A DNA stretch of 47,275 nt from Planctomycetota bacterium (GTDB lineage: Bacteria > Planctomycetota > UBA11346), in assembly GCA_028280785.1 (NCBI GenBank), contig JANQLF010000302.1, positions 1-47,275 of the forward strand. Direction: 5' to 3'. Positions 7,064 to 14,060 of the stretch are shown in pieces. Below the pieces are notes generated by a model, which had not been told where the DNA came from, did no database searches, and worked only from the letters and a program-made list of their open reading frames with translations. A program made the position numbers and the translations under genes. Every line of letters begins with the position of its first letter. Position 1 is the stretch's first letter.

Positions 7064-7081
7064 TTGGTCACGTTGGTCACG
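7064..7081. repeat. Iteron cluster D
   Basis: TTGGTCACG twice in tandem, on the right side of the AT-rich block and facing cluster C. Confidence 0.7.
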
Positions 7082-7104
7082 CTGACTGTAAAATATGTCC
7101 ATAA

Positions 7105-7120
7105 GTTAGTACTTACTAAC
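7105..7120. promoter_or_regulatory. Palindrome GTTAGTA-CT-TACTAAC, copy 1
   Basis: Seven-base perfect arms. The same palindrome, with one base changed, recurs at 7236-7251, and both are followed by GT. Confidence 0.55.
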
Positions 7121-7235
7121 GTCGTTATTATTGCCCACAATCAGCTCATTACACTATGGCATTCTGGCCACATTGCCATGGCTATTATGCCTTGCTGGTG
7201 TAGCGTGCTGTTGTTAAGGATGTGCGCGCGCAGAT

Positions 7236-7251
7236 GTTAGTGCTTACTAAC
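7236..7251. promoter_or_regulatory. Palindrome GTTAGTGCTTACTAAC, copy 2
   Basis: Second copy of the 7105-7120 element, 131 bp downstream. It is followed by a smaller GAGTA-AG-TACTC palindrome. The pair looks like a duplicated operator. Confidence 0.55.
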
Positions 7252-7451
7252 GTGAGTAAGTACTCGCCAACCAAATGTATGTTAGTGACCACTCACATAA
7301 AAGACAGGGGGACCCTTTTATATACTGTATGCATATACAGAAGGGCATACCCGAAAAGTGTACCCCCCGTGGCGCGTACTTGGTATCCCTCCCTAGAAAC
7401 AACCTTTTTCTCGAAAATTTTTGTAAAAATCTGGTGGCATGCAAAAACAAG

Positions 7452-7482
7452 TGTTGATTTTTTATCAACAACAAAATAAAAT
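7452..7482 (+). promoter_or_regulatory. Rightward early promoter with perfect 19-bp operator
   Basis: Operator TGTTGAT-TTTTT-ATCAACA at 7452-7470, both seven-base arms perfect. It overlaps the -35 TTGATT (7454-7459); after a 17-bp spacer comes -10 TAAAAT (7477-7482). Initiation would fall about 10 bp before the tRNA. Confidence 0.72.
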
Positions 7483-7499
7483 ACAATTTTCCAAAAGTT

Positions 7500-7574
7500 G
7501 CGCCGGTCGTCTAATGGTTAGGACACCAGGTTTTCAACCTGGCAATCATAGTTCGATTCTCTGTCGGCGTACCA
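7500..7574 (+). tRNA. tRNA-Glu(UUC)
   Basis: A 75-nt cloverleaf. Acceptor GCGCCGG pairs with TCGGCGT with G-U pairs at both ends. The D arm starts GTCTAATGG. Anticodon stem CCAGG/CCTGG encloses the loop TTTTCAA, giving anticodon TTC. T loop TTCGATT, and CCA is encoded. The T stem CATAG/CTCTG has one T-C mismatch. GUCUAAUGG and the anticodon loop are typical of glutamate tRNAs. It is the first product of the rightward early transcript and probably supplements the host pool. Confidence 0.93.
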
Positions 7575-7597
7575 AGCGAGAGGCGGGGCTGAACAAT

Positions 7598-7741
7598 ATG
7601 AAGTATATTGCTGATTACTGCCAGCGCCGTCGAGGCTGGATGGTTTATCGCGTACACATTAGCGGCATCACCATGGAAGCTGTGAAGGGACCATTCAGTG
7701 AAACTTACGCCAGAGCGTTGGCAAATTTTGTGACAAAATAA
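7598..7741 (+). CDS. Small basic hypothetical protein, 47 residues
   Basis: The ATG at 7598 follows GAGAGGCGGGG and lies 24 bases past the tRNA. A longer frame from 7439 reads through the tRNA and is rejected. Residues 1-15 are basic and aromatic (CQRRRGWMVYRV). No family recognised. Confidence 0.6.
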   Translation: MKYIADYCQRRRGWMVYRVHISGITMEAVKGPFSETYARALANFVTK

Positions 7742-7756
7742 CGAGGAGCAATTAGC

Positions 7757-7885
7757 ATGCAAGCATTGGAATGCAGCAACGAAGTTTATGCAGTCGCGAT
7801 AGTGGCTTCAGTTTTTATCATAAGTTTTTTTAGCGTATTTGCATGGCGACTGTATTTGTCGTACAAACTGCAAAAGGGAGAATGA
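7757..7885 (+). CDS. Small membrane protein, 42 residues
   Basis: Starts at the ATG at 7757 behind GAGGAGCAATTAGC. One hydrophobic helix (about residues 11-30, VAIVASVFIISFFSVFAW) is followed by a basic end, suggesting an N-out, C-in inner-membrane protein. Its last codons carry the ribosome site (GGGAG) of the next gene. Confidence 0.7.
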   Translation: MQALECSNEVYAVAIVASVFIISFFSVFAWRLYLSYKLQKGE

Positions 7886-7887
7886 CG

Positions 7888-8103
7888 ATGGAATTATTCA
7901 GCAACGAAGATGAGCTGCTCAAAGAAGCTAACGGCATGAAATTCAAAGGCCGCCCTGTCGAAGAGTTTGATGAGCAACAGCTGCGACTGCTTGTTGGTTG
8001 GATGGCAAAAGAAATGCAGCGCATGCGAGAAAGGTACAGCGACACGATGGGCATGATGTCATCGCTGCATCAGGCGAGGTTGGAGCGACAGGATAACTGT
8101 TGA
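7888..8103 (+). CDS. Hypothetical helical protein, 71 residues
   Basis: ATG at 7888, seven bases after GGGAG; an ATG at 7882 overlaps the previous stop but is too close to the ribosome site. Charged and helical, with a Met/Arg-rich C terminus. The stop codon lies inside the next operator. Confidence 0.7.
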   Translation: MELFSNEDELLKEANGMKFKGRPVEEFDEQQLRLLVGWMAKEMQRMRERYSDTMGMMSSLHQARLERQDNC

Positions 8104-8128
8104 CAAAAAGTCAACAATGCAGTATCAT
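8098..8128 (+). promoter_or_regulatory. Promoter with perfect 19-bp operator
   Basis: TGTTGAC-AAAAA-GTCAACA at 8098-8116 is a perfect palindrome. -35 TTGACA (8100-8105) lies within it; 17-bp spacer; -10 TATCAT (8123-8128). It drives the genes from 8164 onward. Confidence 0.78.
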
Positions 8129-8163
8129 AAAGATGGGCAATAAAAAATTGGGCGGGAATAAAT

Positions 8164-8352
8164 ATGCATTATTATGTCAACATTATTGTATTCAAAGATG
8201 AAACTCTGCAAATCTTGGCTGACAAACAACAGCAGGATGATTTCCAAGAAGGTGCGCGTTGTTACCGCGTCAAAGAAACAGTTCAGTTAATGGACATACT
8301 GGAATGGCAAATCAATAATCGTGAGCATCGTGATTTTAAGCAGGTGTGGTAA
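8164..8352 (+). CDS. Hypothetical protein, 62 residues
   Basis: First gene behind the operator-promoter at 8098. Ribosome site GGCGGGA before the ATG. Starts with a beta-like hydrophobic stretch (YYVNIIVFKD), then a Gln/Asp-rich part. No known family. Confidence 0.72.
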   Translation: MHYYVNIIVFKDETLQILADKQQQDDFQEGARCYRVKETVQLMDILEWQINNREHRDFKQVW

Positions 8353-8354
8353 AT

Positions 8355-8630
8355 ATGAAAATGAAAAAAATATTCCTGATAGGCGGCGGTCAGCATCACC
8401 GTGAATATGAGACAATTCCAGAAGAGGCTGAAACATTCAGTGTGTCCCAATTCGGACCAAGTACATTATCAGAAGCCGAATCTGTGATGATGGGTGAGCC
8501 TACAAAATCAGATAATTATACTCGTCGATCCATTTCTTTAGAGACTGTAGAGAAAGAGAAAATTGAAATTTTCGGCCACGAATCGTTATCTGACGAAGAG
8601 GTATTGGAGAAGTTATTAAATGGCAGATAA
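8355..8630 (+). CDS. Hypothetical protein, 91 residues
   Basis: I prefer the ATG at 8355 over the GTG nine bases upstream because AGGTG sits at the right distance. The N terminus KIFLIGGGQHHREYETIP has a glycine turn followed by paired His, a layout seen in small phage proteins; the remainder is acidic. It overlaps the next gene by 11 bp. Function unknown. Confidence 0.75.
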   Translation: MKMKKIFLIGGGQHHREYETIPEEAETFSVSQFGPSTLSEAESVMMGEPTKSDNYTRRSISLETVEKEKIEIFGHESLSDEEVLEKLLNGR

Positions 8631-9006
8631 AAACACAACAACGGTATATGTGATTAAAGATCCTGATGGAAGGAATACAACCGGCTTGCACCGACGTAGA
8701 GAAGAAGCGTGGGGAATGGTCGCTAGAAATTTAGCCACAACGAGCAGGGTCCTTGAGGATGCTGGCTACACCTGCACCTCCATGCAATTAGCACCGGAAG
8801 GAATAGTGGAAGAACTTCAATCACAGATAAGAATACTGATATATTTACTTGAAGAGGCTAAAGCTGTAGAGCCAGATAAGGTTGTTGTTAATAGGAGTGT
8901 GGTTGAGAGAATTGCTGAGTTGTTAGGGAGAGGCGCGGTTATGGGCGGTAGGACCATTGAACAAGCAGATTTACGGGATATTCTTTTATTAGCTTTAGGA
9001 AAATGA
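8620..9006 (+). CDS. Hypothetical protein, 128 residues
   Basis: The ATG at 8620 lies inside the previous gene's end, with GGAG upstream. The N-terminal 45 residues look alpha/beta (TTTVYVIKDPDGR), and a helix-rich C terminus ends in a Leu-rich segment. Its stop overlaps the next start as ATGA. No family recognised. Confidence 0.78.
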   Translation: MADKNTTTVYVIKDPDGRNTTGLHRRREEAWGMVARNLATTSRVLEDAGYTCTSMQLAPEGIVEELQSQIRILIYLLEEAKAVEPDKVVVNRSVVERIAELLGRGAVMGGRTIEQADLRDILLLALGK

Positions 9007-9182
9007 CTATGGATATAAGGGCTGCAATCGAGAAGGCAAAAGCATTTCCGTTGACAGATGCGCAAAAAGCAAAGCAGCGAATTCATTTTGCTTATGGGAA
9101 TGCCTCTCTCGGCAGTCCATCATCGTTGGAATCGGTAAAATATGCTGCGGCATTTATGAAGCAACAGGAGAGCACTAAATGA
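9003..9182 (+). CDS. Small conserved phage-type protein, 59 residues
   Basis: ATG at 9003 overlaps the preceding stop by four bases; an ATG two codons later is an alternative. The stop overlaps the next start in the same way. Helical, with a KAFPLTDAQKAKQRIHFAYG core followed by a short C-terminal helix. Unknown function. Confidence 0.72.
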   Translation: MTMDIRAAIEKAKAFPLTDAQKAKQRIHFAYGNASLGSPSSLESVKYAAAFMKQQESTK

Positions 9183-9493
9183 CTGAATTAAAGCAAAGGC
9201 AAGAAGTTTTAGAATGGATGAAGCGCCATGATCTTGATAAGTATGGTTATTTAGATATGCAATGTGCTTATGAGGATGCAGAAAGCAACCGTCCATTATA
9301 CAGAGACGATGACGAGGTTAAAAAAGGAGAATACTGGTATTTAAAATTGCCGAGCGGCACATCCTTGGTTCAACGCGAGATTGTTGAAGTAACTGAGCTT
9401 ACAGTATTGCTAAAAGATCCTGATAAGCCTTATTCGGCTTATAATAAATCACGTTACAAAATATCAGATATAGAATTTGTTGAAACTTATTAA
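9179..9493 (+). CDS. Hypothetical protein, 104 residues
   Basis: Coupled by ATGA to the preceding gene. Acidic and charged; the C-terminal half alternates beta-like hydrophobic residues (SLVQREIVEVTELTVLL). No recognised motif. Confidence 0.75.
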   Translation: MTELKQRQEVLEWMKRHDLDKYGYLDMQCAYEDAESNRPLYRDDDEVKKGEYWYLKLPSGTSLVQREIVEVTELTVLLKDPDKPYSAYNKSRYKISDIEFVETY

Positions 9494-9512
9494 CCCCAGA
9501 TAAGGAATAAGT

Positions 9513-9755
9513 ATGAGTGATGAAATAGTTTTTATTAGAAAGAATGGTATGTTTTACGGCCATCATAGTTGCGGCTATGTGGAAAGGCCAGAGCTTGCTG
9601 AAATATACACACTTGAAGAGGCGCAGAAGCATTGTAGTCGATGCGATGAACTATCAATTACAAGCCCTGCTGTTTATGGCATGACAGTTAAAGGTATCCA
9701 AGATATTATTGATCGGCTTGAAAAGATGCAGGCTTCTTTAACCCAATCAGAATAA
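9513..9755 (+). CDS. Hypothetical protein with possible zinc site, 80 residues
   Basis: Ribosome site AAGGAAT before the ATG. A HHSCG motif near residue 18 and a HCSRC motif near residue 42 could together bind one zinc ion. The C terminus is a helix. Function unknown. Confidence 0.75.
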   Translation: MSDEIVFIRKNGMFYGHHSCGYVERPELAEIYTLEEAQKHCSRCDELSITSPAVYGMTVKGIQDIIDRLEKMQASLTQSE

Positions 9756-9767
9756 AGAGGTAGAGTA

Positions 9768-9992
9768 ATGAGCGATAAAAAAATAGATGTTCGAGAGTTA
9801 GAGCAACAAATGCTAGAAACGAGACAAGCCTGTGATGAAATAGCCGCAGCTTTGGAGCAGCTATCGGACACGCTTCCTGAGAAAACTATTTTAATTTTGA
9901 TGGCTCACTTAACTGGACTGCCACAAAAAACCATCAAGTTGGTATGGTGGGGGTTTAGAAATATATCAGCCGAGTATTTTGAATCAGAATAA
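9768..9992 (+). CDS. Hypothetical protein, 74 residues
   Basis: AGAGGTAGAGTA precedes the ATG. An acidic N-terminal helix of about 35 residues is followed by a hydrophobic segment (TILILMAHLTGL) and a Trp pair. It shares the MSD start and AAAGAGGT ribosome site with its neighbours. Confidence 0.73.
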   Translation: MSDKKIDVRELEQQMLETRQACDEIAAALEQLSDTLPEKTILILMAHLTGLPQKTIKLVWWGFRNISAEYFESE

Positions 9993-10004
9993 AGAGGTGA
10001 GGAT

Positions 10005-10295
10005 ATGAGCGATTACCAAGATTTAGAAAATGAACTCTGTATGCTGTTATGCAGAATCGCGTCATCTATAGGCTTAGACGCTGATTCCTATGATGATGAT
10101 ATTGCACAAATAGCGATTATGATAAATATGGCTGAAGGCATACTGGAAAGAACAGCTATTCAAGGCGACATACCACGCACCTATGAGCAAGAAATTGAGG
10201 CCAACATAAAAGATAAAAGGAGCCTAATACTGCTTGGCGTGCGAGCTGATGCTGATATTGAGTTTTGGAAAAGAAAAGCACTTGGACTTGATTAA
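10005..10295 (+). CDS. Hypothetical acidic protein, 96 residues
   Basis: Ribosome site AGAGGTGAGG. Two cysteines near the start (CMLLCRI) and a long acidic helical body. No family recognised. Confidence 0.73.
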   Translation: MSDYQDLENELCMLLCRIASSIGLDADSYDDDIAQIAIMINMAEGILERTAIQGDIPRTYEQEIEANIKDKRSLILLGVRADADIEFWKRKALGLD

Positions 10296-10324
10296 CCCCA
10301 TCTTTAGATAAGAGGTAAATAAAA

Positions 10325-10516
10325 ATGAGTAGATCGTATTGTGATGATTGTGGAGAGCCAGTTTACAACGGCGCGTGTACTAACTGTCATGAAGTGTTAT
10401 ATATCGAAGAGCAGTATCATGATTTGGATATGGATGTACCAGAGAGCCTATCCAAAGAGTGCGGACAAGCTCGTAAAGACATCGAGCGAAAGGCGGGAAT
10501 AAAGGCCACTTTTTAG
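10325..10516 (+). CDS. Small zinc-ribbon protein, 63 residues
   Basis: CDDCG at residues 6-10 and CTNCH at residues 18-22 form a four-cysteine zinc knuckle of the kind common in phage early proteins; an acidic helical tail follows. Preceded by AAGAGGTAAATAAAA. Likely a host-interaction or nucleic-acid-binding mini-protein, but the target is unknown. Confidence 0.78.
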   Translation: MSRSYCDDCGEPVYNGACTNCHEVLYIEEQYHDLDMDVPESLSKECGQARKDIERKAGIKATF

Positions 10517-10529
10517 ATAAGAGGTAAGT

Positions 10530-10871
10530 ATGATAAATACACACAGTGGAGAAATGGTAGAGCCAAGAATTGGTGATGTAATAAGAACGCTCACAGGTCG
10601 AATTTTTACTATTGATGATATTCGCGGTGATATGGTTTATGAGGATATTGAGGAGCAGTTAGGGGCATCTAGCAATGGGTGCACCCTCCTACACCGCCCT
10701 TTTGTGATTGGGGATGAGGTTCAAAAACTTGATGATTTTAATGTATGGGATAACTGGAATTATCATGTTTTGGATAACGAAAAAGAATTAGGGATTGCTG
10801 AATCAAAACCAGACCGGCATCGTCATAAAAACCCAGCATGGCGAGATCATCCCGACTATAAACCCGGATAA
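10530..10871 (+). CDS. Hypothetical protein, paralogue of 14148-14549
   Basis: 113 residues, ribosome site AAGAGGTAAGT. The start (MINTHS), the middle (C-TLLHRPFVIGDEV) and the end (PAWRDHPDYKPG) align with MISTHS, C-TLMCRKPRRGDEV and PRWQDHPEYSSPT in the protein at 14148. The two genes therefore look like diverged copies placed at the two ends of the rightward region. The closing W-x-DHP-x-Y motif is the strongest shared mark. Function unknown. Confidence 0.78.
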   Translation: MINTHSGEMVEPRIGDVIRTLTGRIFTIDDIRGDMVYEDIEEQLGASSNGCTLLHRPFVIGDEVQKLDDFNVWDNWNYHVLDNEKELGIAESKPDRHRHKNPAWRDHPDYKPG

Positions 10872-10882
10872 GAGGTAAGATT

Positions 10883-11122
10883 ATGGATAAAGAAAAGCAT
10901 TACAGAAAAGAACGTATTGAGCAGCTTATGTATGAACTTCAAAGAGAGTTGAATATTGGCGTGAGGGAGGGTCAAATACACGAGCATCTTGAGTTTGGTT
11001 TTATAATTCCGCATTCCAGGGAAATAGAGAAAGGTGTTGTATGCGTTAATATCGAAATGCACCCCAAACCACGTCATAGTGTTTACCCTCATGAGAATAC
11101 GGGAAAACTTAAACTTGTTTAG
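10883..11122 (+). CDS. Hypothetical protein, 79 residues
   Basis: Ribosome site AAGAGGTAAGATT. A basic helix (HYRKERIEQLMYELQREL) is followed by a His-rich globular part. No family recognised. Confidence 0.72.
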   Translation: MDKEKHYRKERIEQLMYELQRELNIGVREGQIHEHLEFGFIIPHSREIEKGVVCVNIEMHPKPRHSVYPHENTGKLKLV

Positions 11123-11153
11123 ATTTTAAAGTGCTAGCGGTGTGGAAAGCAGA

Positions 11154-11558
11154 ATGGAAATATATTGTTGTGGTTGTGAGGAAAAGGTAGAAGCTCGGTT
11201 GACAGATGGCTCCGAAATATACCCACATCGCAATGATTTGCATGAATTACCTTTCTGGAGGTGCGCCGCCTGCGGGAATTATGTGGGCTGTCACCACAAG
11301 ACCAAGAATCGTACTGCACCTCTAGGCTGTATTCCTACACCGGAAATACGGAAAGCTCGGCAAGAAATACATAAAATTCTCGATCCGTTATGGCAAACAA
11401 GACGGTTTAAACGAAAAGAACTTTATCAAAAAATTAGTGATGTGATTGGCTGGAAATTCCACACATCAAAAACCAGATCAATTGAAGAATGCAGAGAAGT
11501 GTATAGAGTAATTCGCGATATTAGCAACAGTAGCGCGTTGCCTAGCACTTTATCTTAA
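11154..11558 (+). CDS. Zinc-finger protein, DUF3268-like
   Basis: 134 residues from the ATG at 11154; a GTG at 11142 is less likely. The pattern CCGC, then FWRCAACGNYVGCH, then TAPLGCIPTPEIRKARQEIHKILDPLW, followed by a basic helical second half matches the layout of the DUF3268 zinc-finger family of phages. It probably binds nucleic acid or a host protein. Exact role unknown. Confidence 0.85.
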   Translation: MEIYCCGCEEKVEARLTDGSEIYPHRNDLHELPFWRCAACGNYVGCHHKTKNRTAPLGCIPTPEIRKARQEIHKILDPLWQTRRFKRKELYQKISDVIGWKFHTSKTRSIEECREVYRVIRDISNSSALPSTLS

Positions 11559-11573
11559 TAACGGGAGTAAAGT

Positions 11574-11717
11574 ATGGATATATTTTGTTTCTTGGCAGGT
11601 CATAAATGGAAATTTTTTGGCAGTCATTCGCAAAAAAGAAAATGCGAGCGATGCGGTAAACGTGAACGTAGAAGCACATGGGGTACAGCCGAAACATGGG
11701 TGAGTGATAATTGGTGA
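11574..11717 (+). CDS. Small Cys/His protein, 47 residues
   Basis: The ATG at 11574 follows CGGGAGTAA. C5, H10 and a CERCGK motif could bind zinc in a single short knuckle; the rest is basic, then Trp-rich. Complete frame with a good ribosome site, in line with its neighbours. Confidence 0.65.
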   Translation: MDIFCFLAGHKWKFFGSHSQKRKCERCGKRERRSTWGTAETWVSDNW

Positions 11718-11724
11718 GTGATAA

Positions 11725-12048
11725 ATGAAAAAATTAATATTAGTACCACAAGCATTAATACAAACCACATGGCCAAGCATAGCTGATGTGCTTGATGTTA
11801 TTGGTGATGCGACAACAGAAAGCTCAGAAGAATTTTGCGAACTCATTAATGCTGGTCAAGTTTTTTTTGAAGGATCAAAGTTACAATTAAGCGAAGAACT
11901 GGGCGAACATGAATTTCAGGTTGGTATGGAGCTTGATCCTACTATCGATGACGCTCAAGAAATAAAAAAATGCAAAATAGCTGTACCAGAAATAATATAC
12001 AAAGGACCAGTTAGAAACAGAAAGAAAGGCAAGACCAAGAGGTTTTAA
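11725..12048 (+). CDS. Hypothetical protein, 107 residues
   Basis: Ribosome site GGTGAGTGATAA. Acidic body, with a very basic C-terminal tail (RNRKKGKTKRF). Stop and next start share TAATG. No family recognised. Confidence 0.75.
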   Translation: MKKLILVPQALIQTTWPSIADVLDVIGDATTESSEEFCELINAGQVFFEGSKLQLSEELGEHEFQVGMELDPTIDDAQEIKKCKIAVPEIIYKGPVRNRKKGKTKRF

Positions 12049-12281
12049 TGGAAAAAATAAAACGCATTTACCCAGGCAGAGACCCGGTAGCTGGACTACG
12101 TGATTTGGCCGATGAAATTGAAGCAGGCAGTGTTATCGCTGAAGAAATAGCATTGGTTACCGATGCTTGCGATGTTTATTATTTTGGCGATGCCACTGGT
12201 GATAGGCCTGCGCTGTTAAGTGTTTATTTGTTTCAAGCTGGTATTAATTTTTTAGCAAAGCCACCTAGACACGAAGAGTAA
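12048..12281 (+). CDS. Hypothetical protein, 77 residues
   Basis: Coupled to the gene before it through TAATG. A short basic start (EKIKRIYPGR), then RDLADEIEAG resembling small helical phage proteins, then a beta-rich half (EIALVTDACDVYYFGDATG). Function unknown. Confidence 0.75.
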   Translation: MEKIKRIYPGRDPVAGLRDLADEIEAGSVIAEEIALVTDACDVYYFGDATGDRPALLSVYLFQAGINFLAKPPRHEE

Positions 12282-12301
12282 GTGTTGATATAATGTCAAC
12301 A
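12266..12301 (+). promoter_or_regulatory. Promoter with 19-bp operator over the -10
   Basis: -35 TAGACA (12266-12271), 17-bp spacer, -10 TATAAT (12289-12294). The operator TGTTGAT-ATAAT-GTCAACA (12283-12301, six of seven arm positions symmetric) contains the -10. It restarts transcription for the block from 12325. Confidence 0.72.
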
Positions 12302-12324
12302 CAAAAATAGAGAAAGGCGCATAA

Positions 12325-12630
12325 ATGGACATATTGGATATTGCAAAAAAAGCCGCATATGAGGCGCTCAGGGAAAAAGATAAGCTCCTTAAAAGCGCAC
12401 TTGAAAAATATATTGGCCAAGAAATTAATTTGGATGATACCGAAACAATTGATTACCTGAAAGAACATTGTACTTGTGAAGTCGATTTGTATAGAAACAT
12501 AGAAACCTATAAGTTTTCAGGCACGCCAATTATAATGTTTGCAAAGCCAGAACTTGCTGAAGATTTCTATCATGACTGGCTAGAAAATGGTGTTATTCAA
12601 TGGAACTTACCACATGAGATGTTGGTATAA
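12325..12630 (+). CDS. Hypothetical protein, 101 residues
   Basis: First gene behind the 12266 promoter; GAAAGG lies before the ATG. N-terminal helix rich in Lys and Ala, a central CTCEVD, and a C terminus with ELAEDFYHDWLENG. No family recognised. Confidence 0.76.
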   Translation: MDILDIAKKAAYEALREKDKLLKSALEKYIGQEINLDDTETIDYLKEHCTCEVDLYRNIETYKFSGTPIIMFAKPELAEDFYHDWLENGVIQWNLPHEMLV

Positions 12631-12642
12631 TGAGGATTGACA

Positions 12643-13047
12643 ATGAACAGCAATCAAGCAGGCAGCAACAGAAAAAAAGTTATTCACGATCAAATAAATG
12701 ATCTGCGCAAAAAGTTATCGGAAATAGAATCAGAGGAGCGCAGGCTTTTTGCCATGCAATTAGTCGGTTGTTGCTTTAAGTACCGCAATAGTTATGCAGG
12801 TGATGATTGCGAAGAGGAAGGTTGGTGGCTTTATAAGAAGGTTGTTGGCATGAGTGAGGATGGATATATCCTTTGCCATAATTTTGAAGTTGATTGTTAT
12901 GGTGTAGTGTCGATAGAAATAAATAAAACAATGCTTACTGGGCAGAAATTTATTGGCCACAATTATACAAAAATCTCGGAGACAGAATACAAGGAAGCAT
13001 GGAATAATCTGTTAGTACATATTTCTGAAATTTCAGATGGCTTATAA
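12643..13047 (+). CDS. Hypothetical protein, 134 residues
   Basis: ATG at 12643, seven bases after GAGG. N-terminal coiled-coil segment (residues 15-37), then a cysteine-containing domain with paired Trp. The stop overlaps the next start as TAATG. Unknown function. Confidence 0.75.
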   Translation: MNSNQAGSNRKKVIHDQINDLRKKLSEIESEERRLFAMQLVGCCFKYRNSYAGDDCEEEGWWLYKKVVGMSEDGYILCHNFEVDCYGVVSIEINKTMLTGQKFIGHNYTKISETEYKEAWNNLLVHISEISDGL

Positions 13048-13223
13048 TGTGGATCTGCACCGAATGCAACGAGCCTTGCGACACGAAAGAAGTCGGCACA
13101 TTCCGGCCTTCTCATGATGCTGATGAGGTATGCTATTGCGATATTGGCGCACCACATGCACAGGGTTCTGTAACCATCAGCCTATGCTGCAATGCGGAGG
13201 CAGTGCGTGAGCAAAAAAGATGA
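13047..13223 (+). CDS. Small Cys-rich protein, 58 residues
   Basis: Coupled by TAATG. Cysteines are arranged as CTEC-x3-C (residues 4-11), then CYC and a CC pair, consistent with one or two bound metal ions. The frame overlaps the next start. Not recognised as a known family. Confidence 0.66.
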   Translation: MWICTECNEPCDTKEVGTFRPSHDADEVCYCDIGAPHAQGSVTISLCCNAEAVREQKR

Positions 13224-13446
13224 TAGAGAAGTTATTAACATATACCCCGGCCATATTGAGGTTAAATTCAATGCAACCGATTTTAGCTTTGAATTTGCGA
13301 TATTAGGCTGGCGAGGCAAATCATTTGATGGTAAACGAGTGAGAGTTGTATTAAAATTCGATTTTTGGTGGATAAAATATATCAAATCGCGGCTTAACTT
13401 TATTGTTGAGAAAGCCCAAAAAAAAGTGGACGAGGCATCTGAATAA
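13207..13446 (+). CDS. Hypothetical protein, 79 residues
   Basis: I choose the GTG at 13207, seven bases after GGAGG, over the ATG at 13192 that precedes the ribosome site. Beta-rich first half, then a basic hydrophobic part (FDFWWIKYIKSRL). The stop touches the next start. Confidence 0.7.
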   Translation: MSKKDDREVINIYPGHIEVKFNATDFSFEFAILGWRGKSFDGKRVRVVLKFDFWWIKYIKSRLNFIVEKAQKKVDEASE

Positions 13447-13688
13447 TGGATTTTTTTATCGCAGTTTTTGCATTAACATTTAGCGTTCTAGGCGGAATAA
13501 CCATACTAACGGGTCTTGTCTTGTTTGCTGCACCGCAACTTATTAAAGACCAGCCTGTAAATATCACCACACTGATGTCTATCATGGCGGTATTTTTTGG
13601 TGTTGTATTTTTATTTTTTTCGTTTATTCTCTACGACAATAGAGTACATCTATTAAAACCACAACCACAACAGGAGATACACCGATGA
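13446..13688 (+). CDS. Two-helix membrane protein, 80 residues
   Basis: Two hydrophobic segments, about residues 3-30 and 41-63, are separated by a short polar loop, with a Pro/Gln-rich tail. Likely in the inner membrane. It overlaps the next gene by four bases (ATGA). It could act in superinfection exclusion or as an accessory holin; neither can be shown from sequence. Confidence 0.74.
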   Translation: MDFFIAVFALTFSVLGGITILTGLVLFAAPQLIKDQPVNITTLMSIMAVFFGVVFLFFSFILYDNRVHLLKPQPQQEIHR

Positions 13689-14041
13689 AGTTACGCAGAT
13701 GTTTAGTTGGAATCATGGTGTCGACGGCATTCACGCTCTGTAGTTTAGCTTATGCTCAGACCCATAATCCAATAGTTCCAGACAATGACATCCAGCTCTC
13801 TTACGAAGCAGTGCAAGAATTCATTGATAGTGTTATGCCGTCACTTATCGATAATAAGAGTTTTGAGCGCTTAAGCAAGTCGCTGGAAGATACAAAATCT
13901 GATACGAAATACACGATCAATTCCGGGGAAAAGTTTGGTGTTTTTCGACAGATCTTATTCTGGCCCAATGGAGATGCATTGCAAAGTGTTGAGTATTTCT
14001 CATACATTGACAATTTTCATGGCCCTCCTCTAGCAGCTTAA
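13685..14041 (+). CDS. Secreted or periplasmic protein with signal peptide
   Basis: 118 residues. Classic signal peptide: basic n-region (MKLRRC), hydrophobic core, and an AYA-Q cleavage site near residue 24. The mature part is soluble and charged, with no known domain. It ends the early block, just before a strong terminator. With the membrane protein upstream it may form an envelope-acting pair, which is an inference. Confidence 0.76.
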   Translation: MKLRRCLVGIMVSTAFTLCSLAYAQTHNPIVPDNDIQLSYEAVQEFIDSVMPSLIDNKSFERLSKSLEDTKSDTKYTINSGEKFGVFRQILFWPNGDALQSVEYFSYIDNFHGPPLAA

Positions 14042-14060
14042 AACCTAATGTCGCTTAAAG

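Larger units (their letters stand above)
6709..7499. other. Non-coding control region, candidate replication origin
   Basis: 790 bp with no credible gene, between the divergent leftward operon and the tRNA/rightward operon. It contains 12 GTGAC/GTCAC pentamers, most in tandem 9-mers; an AT-rich block at about 6968-7030 lying between two iteron clusters; three long palindromes; and, at its right end, a promoter with a 19-bp operator. A weak minus-strand promoter (TTGATT 6787-6782, TAGATA near 6760) may serve the gene at 6708. The stretch 7300-7440 shows only small inverted repeats such as CTGTAT-GCAT-ATACAG. Confidence 0.6.

Noticed and set aside
7452..7470. Reading the operator as a host FNR site
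   Set aside because: FNR needs TTGAT-N4-ATCAA; here the gap is five bases and most copies carry TTGAC, so a different protein is likely.
7222..7486. Several 60-85 codon frames on both strands in the control region
   Set aside because: No ribosome sites, mutual overlap, no protein-like composition; the region is better explained by repeats and palindromes.
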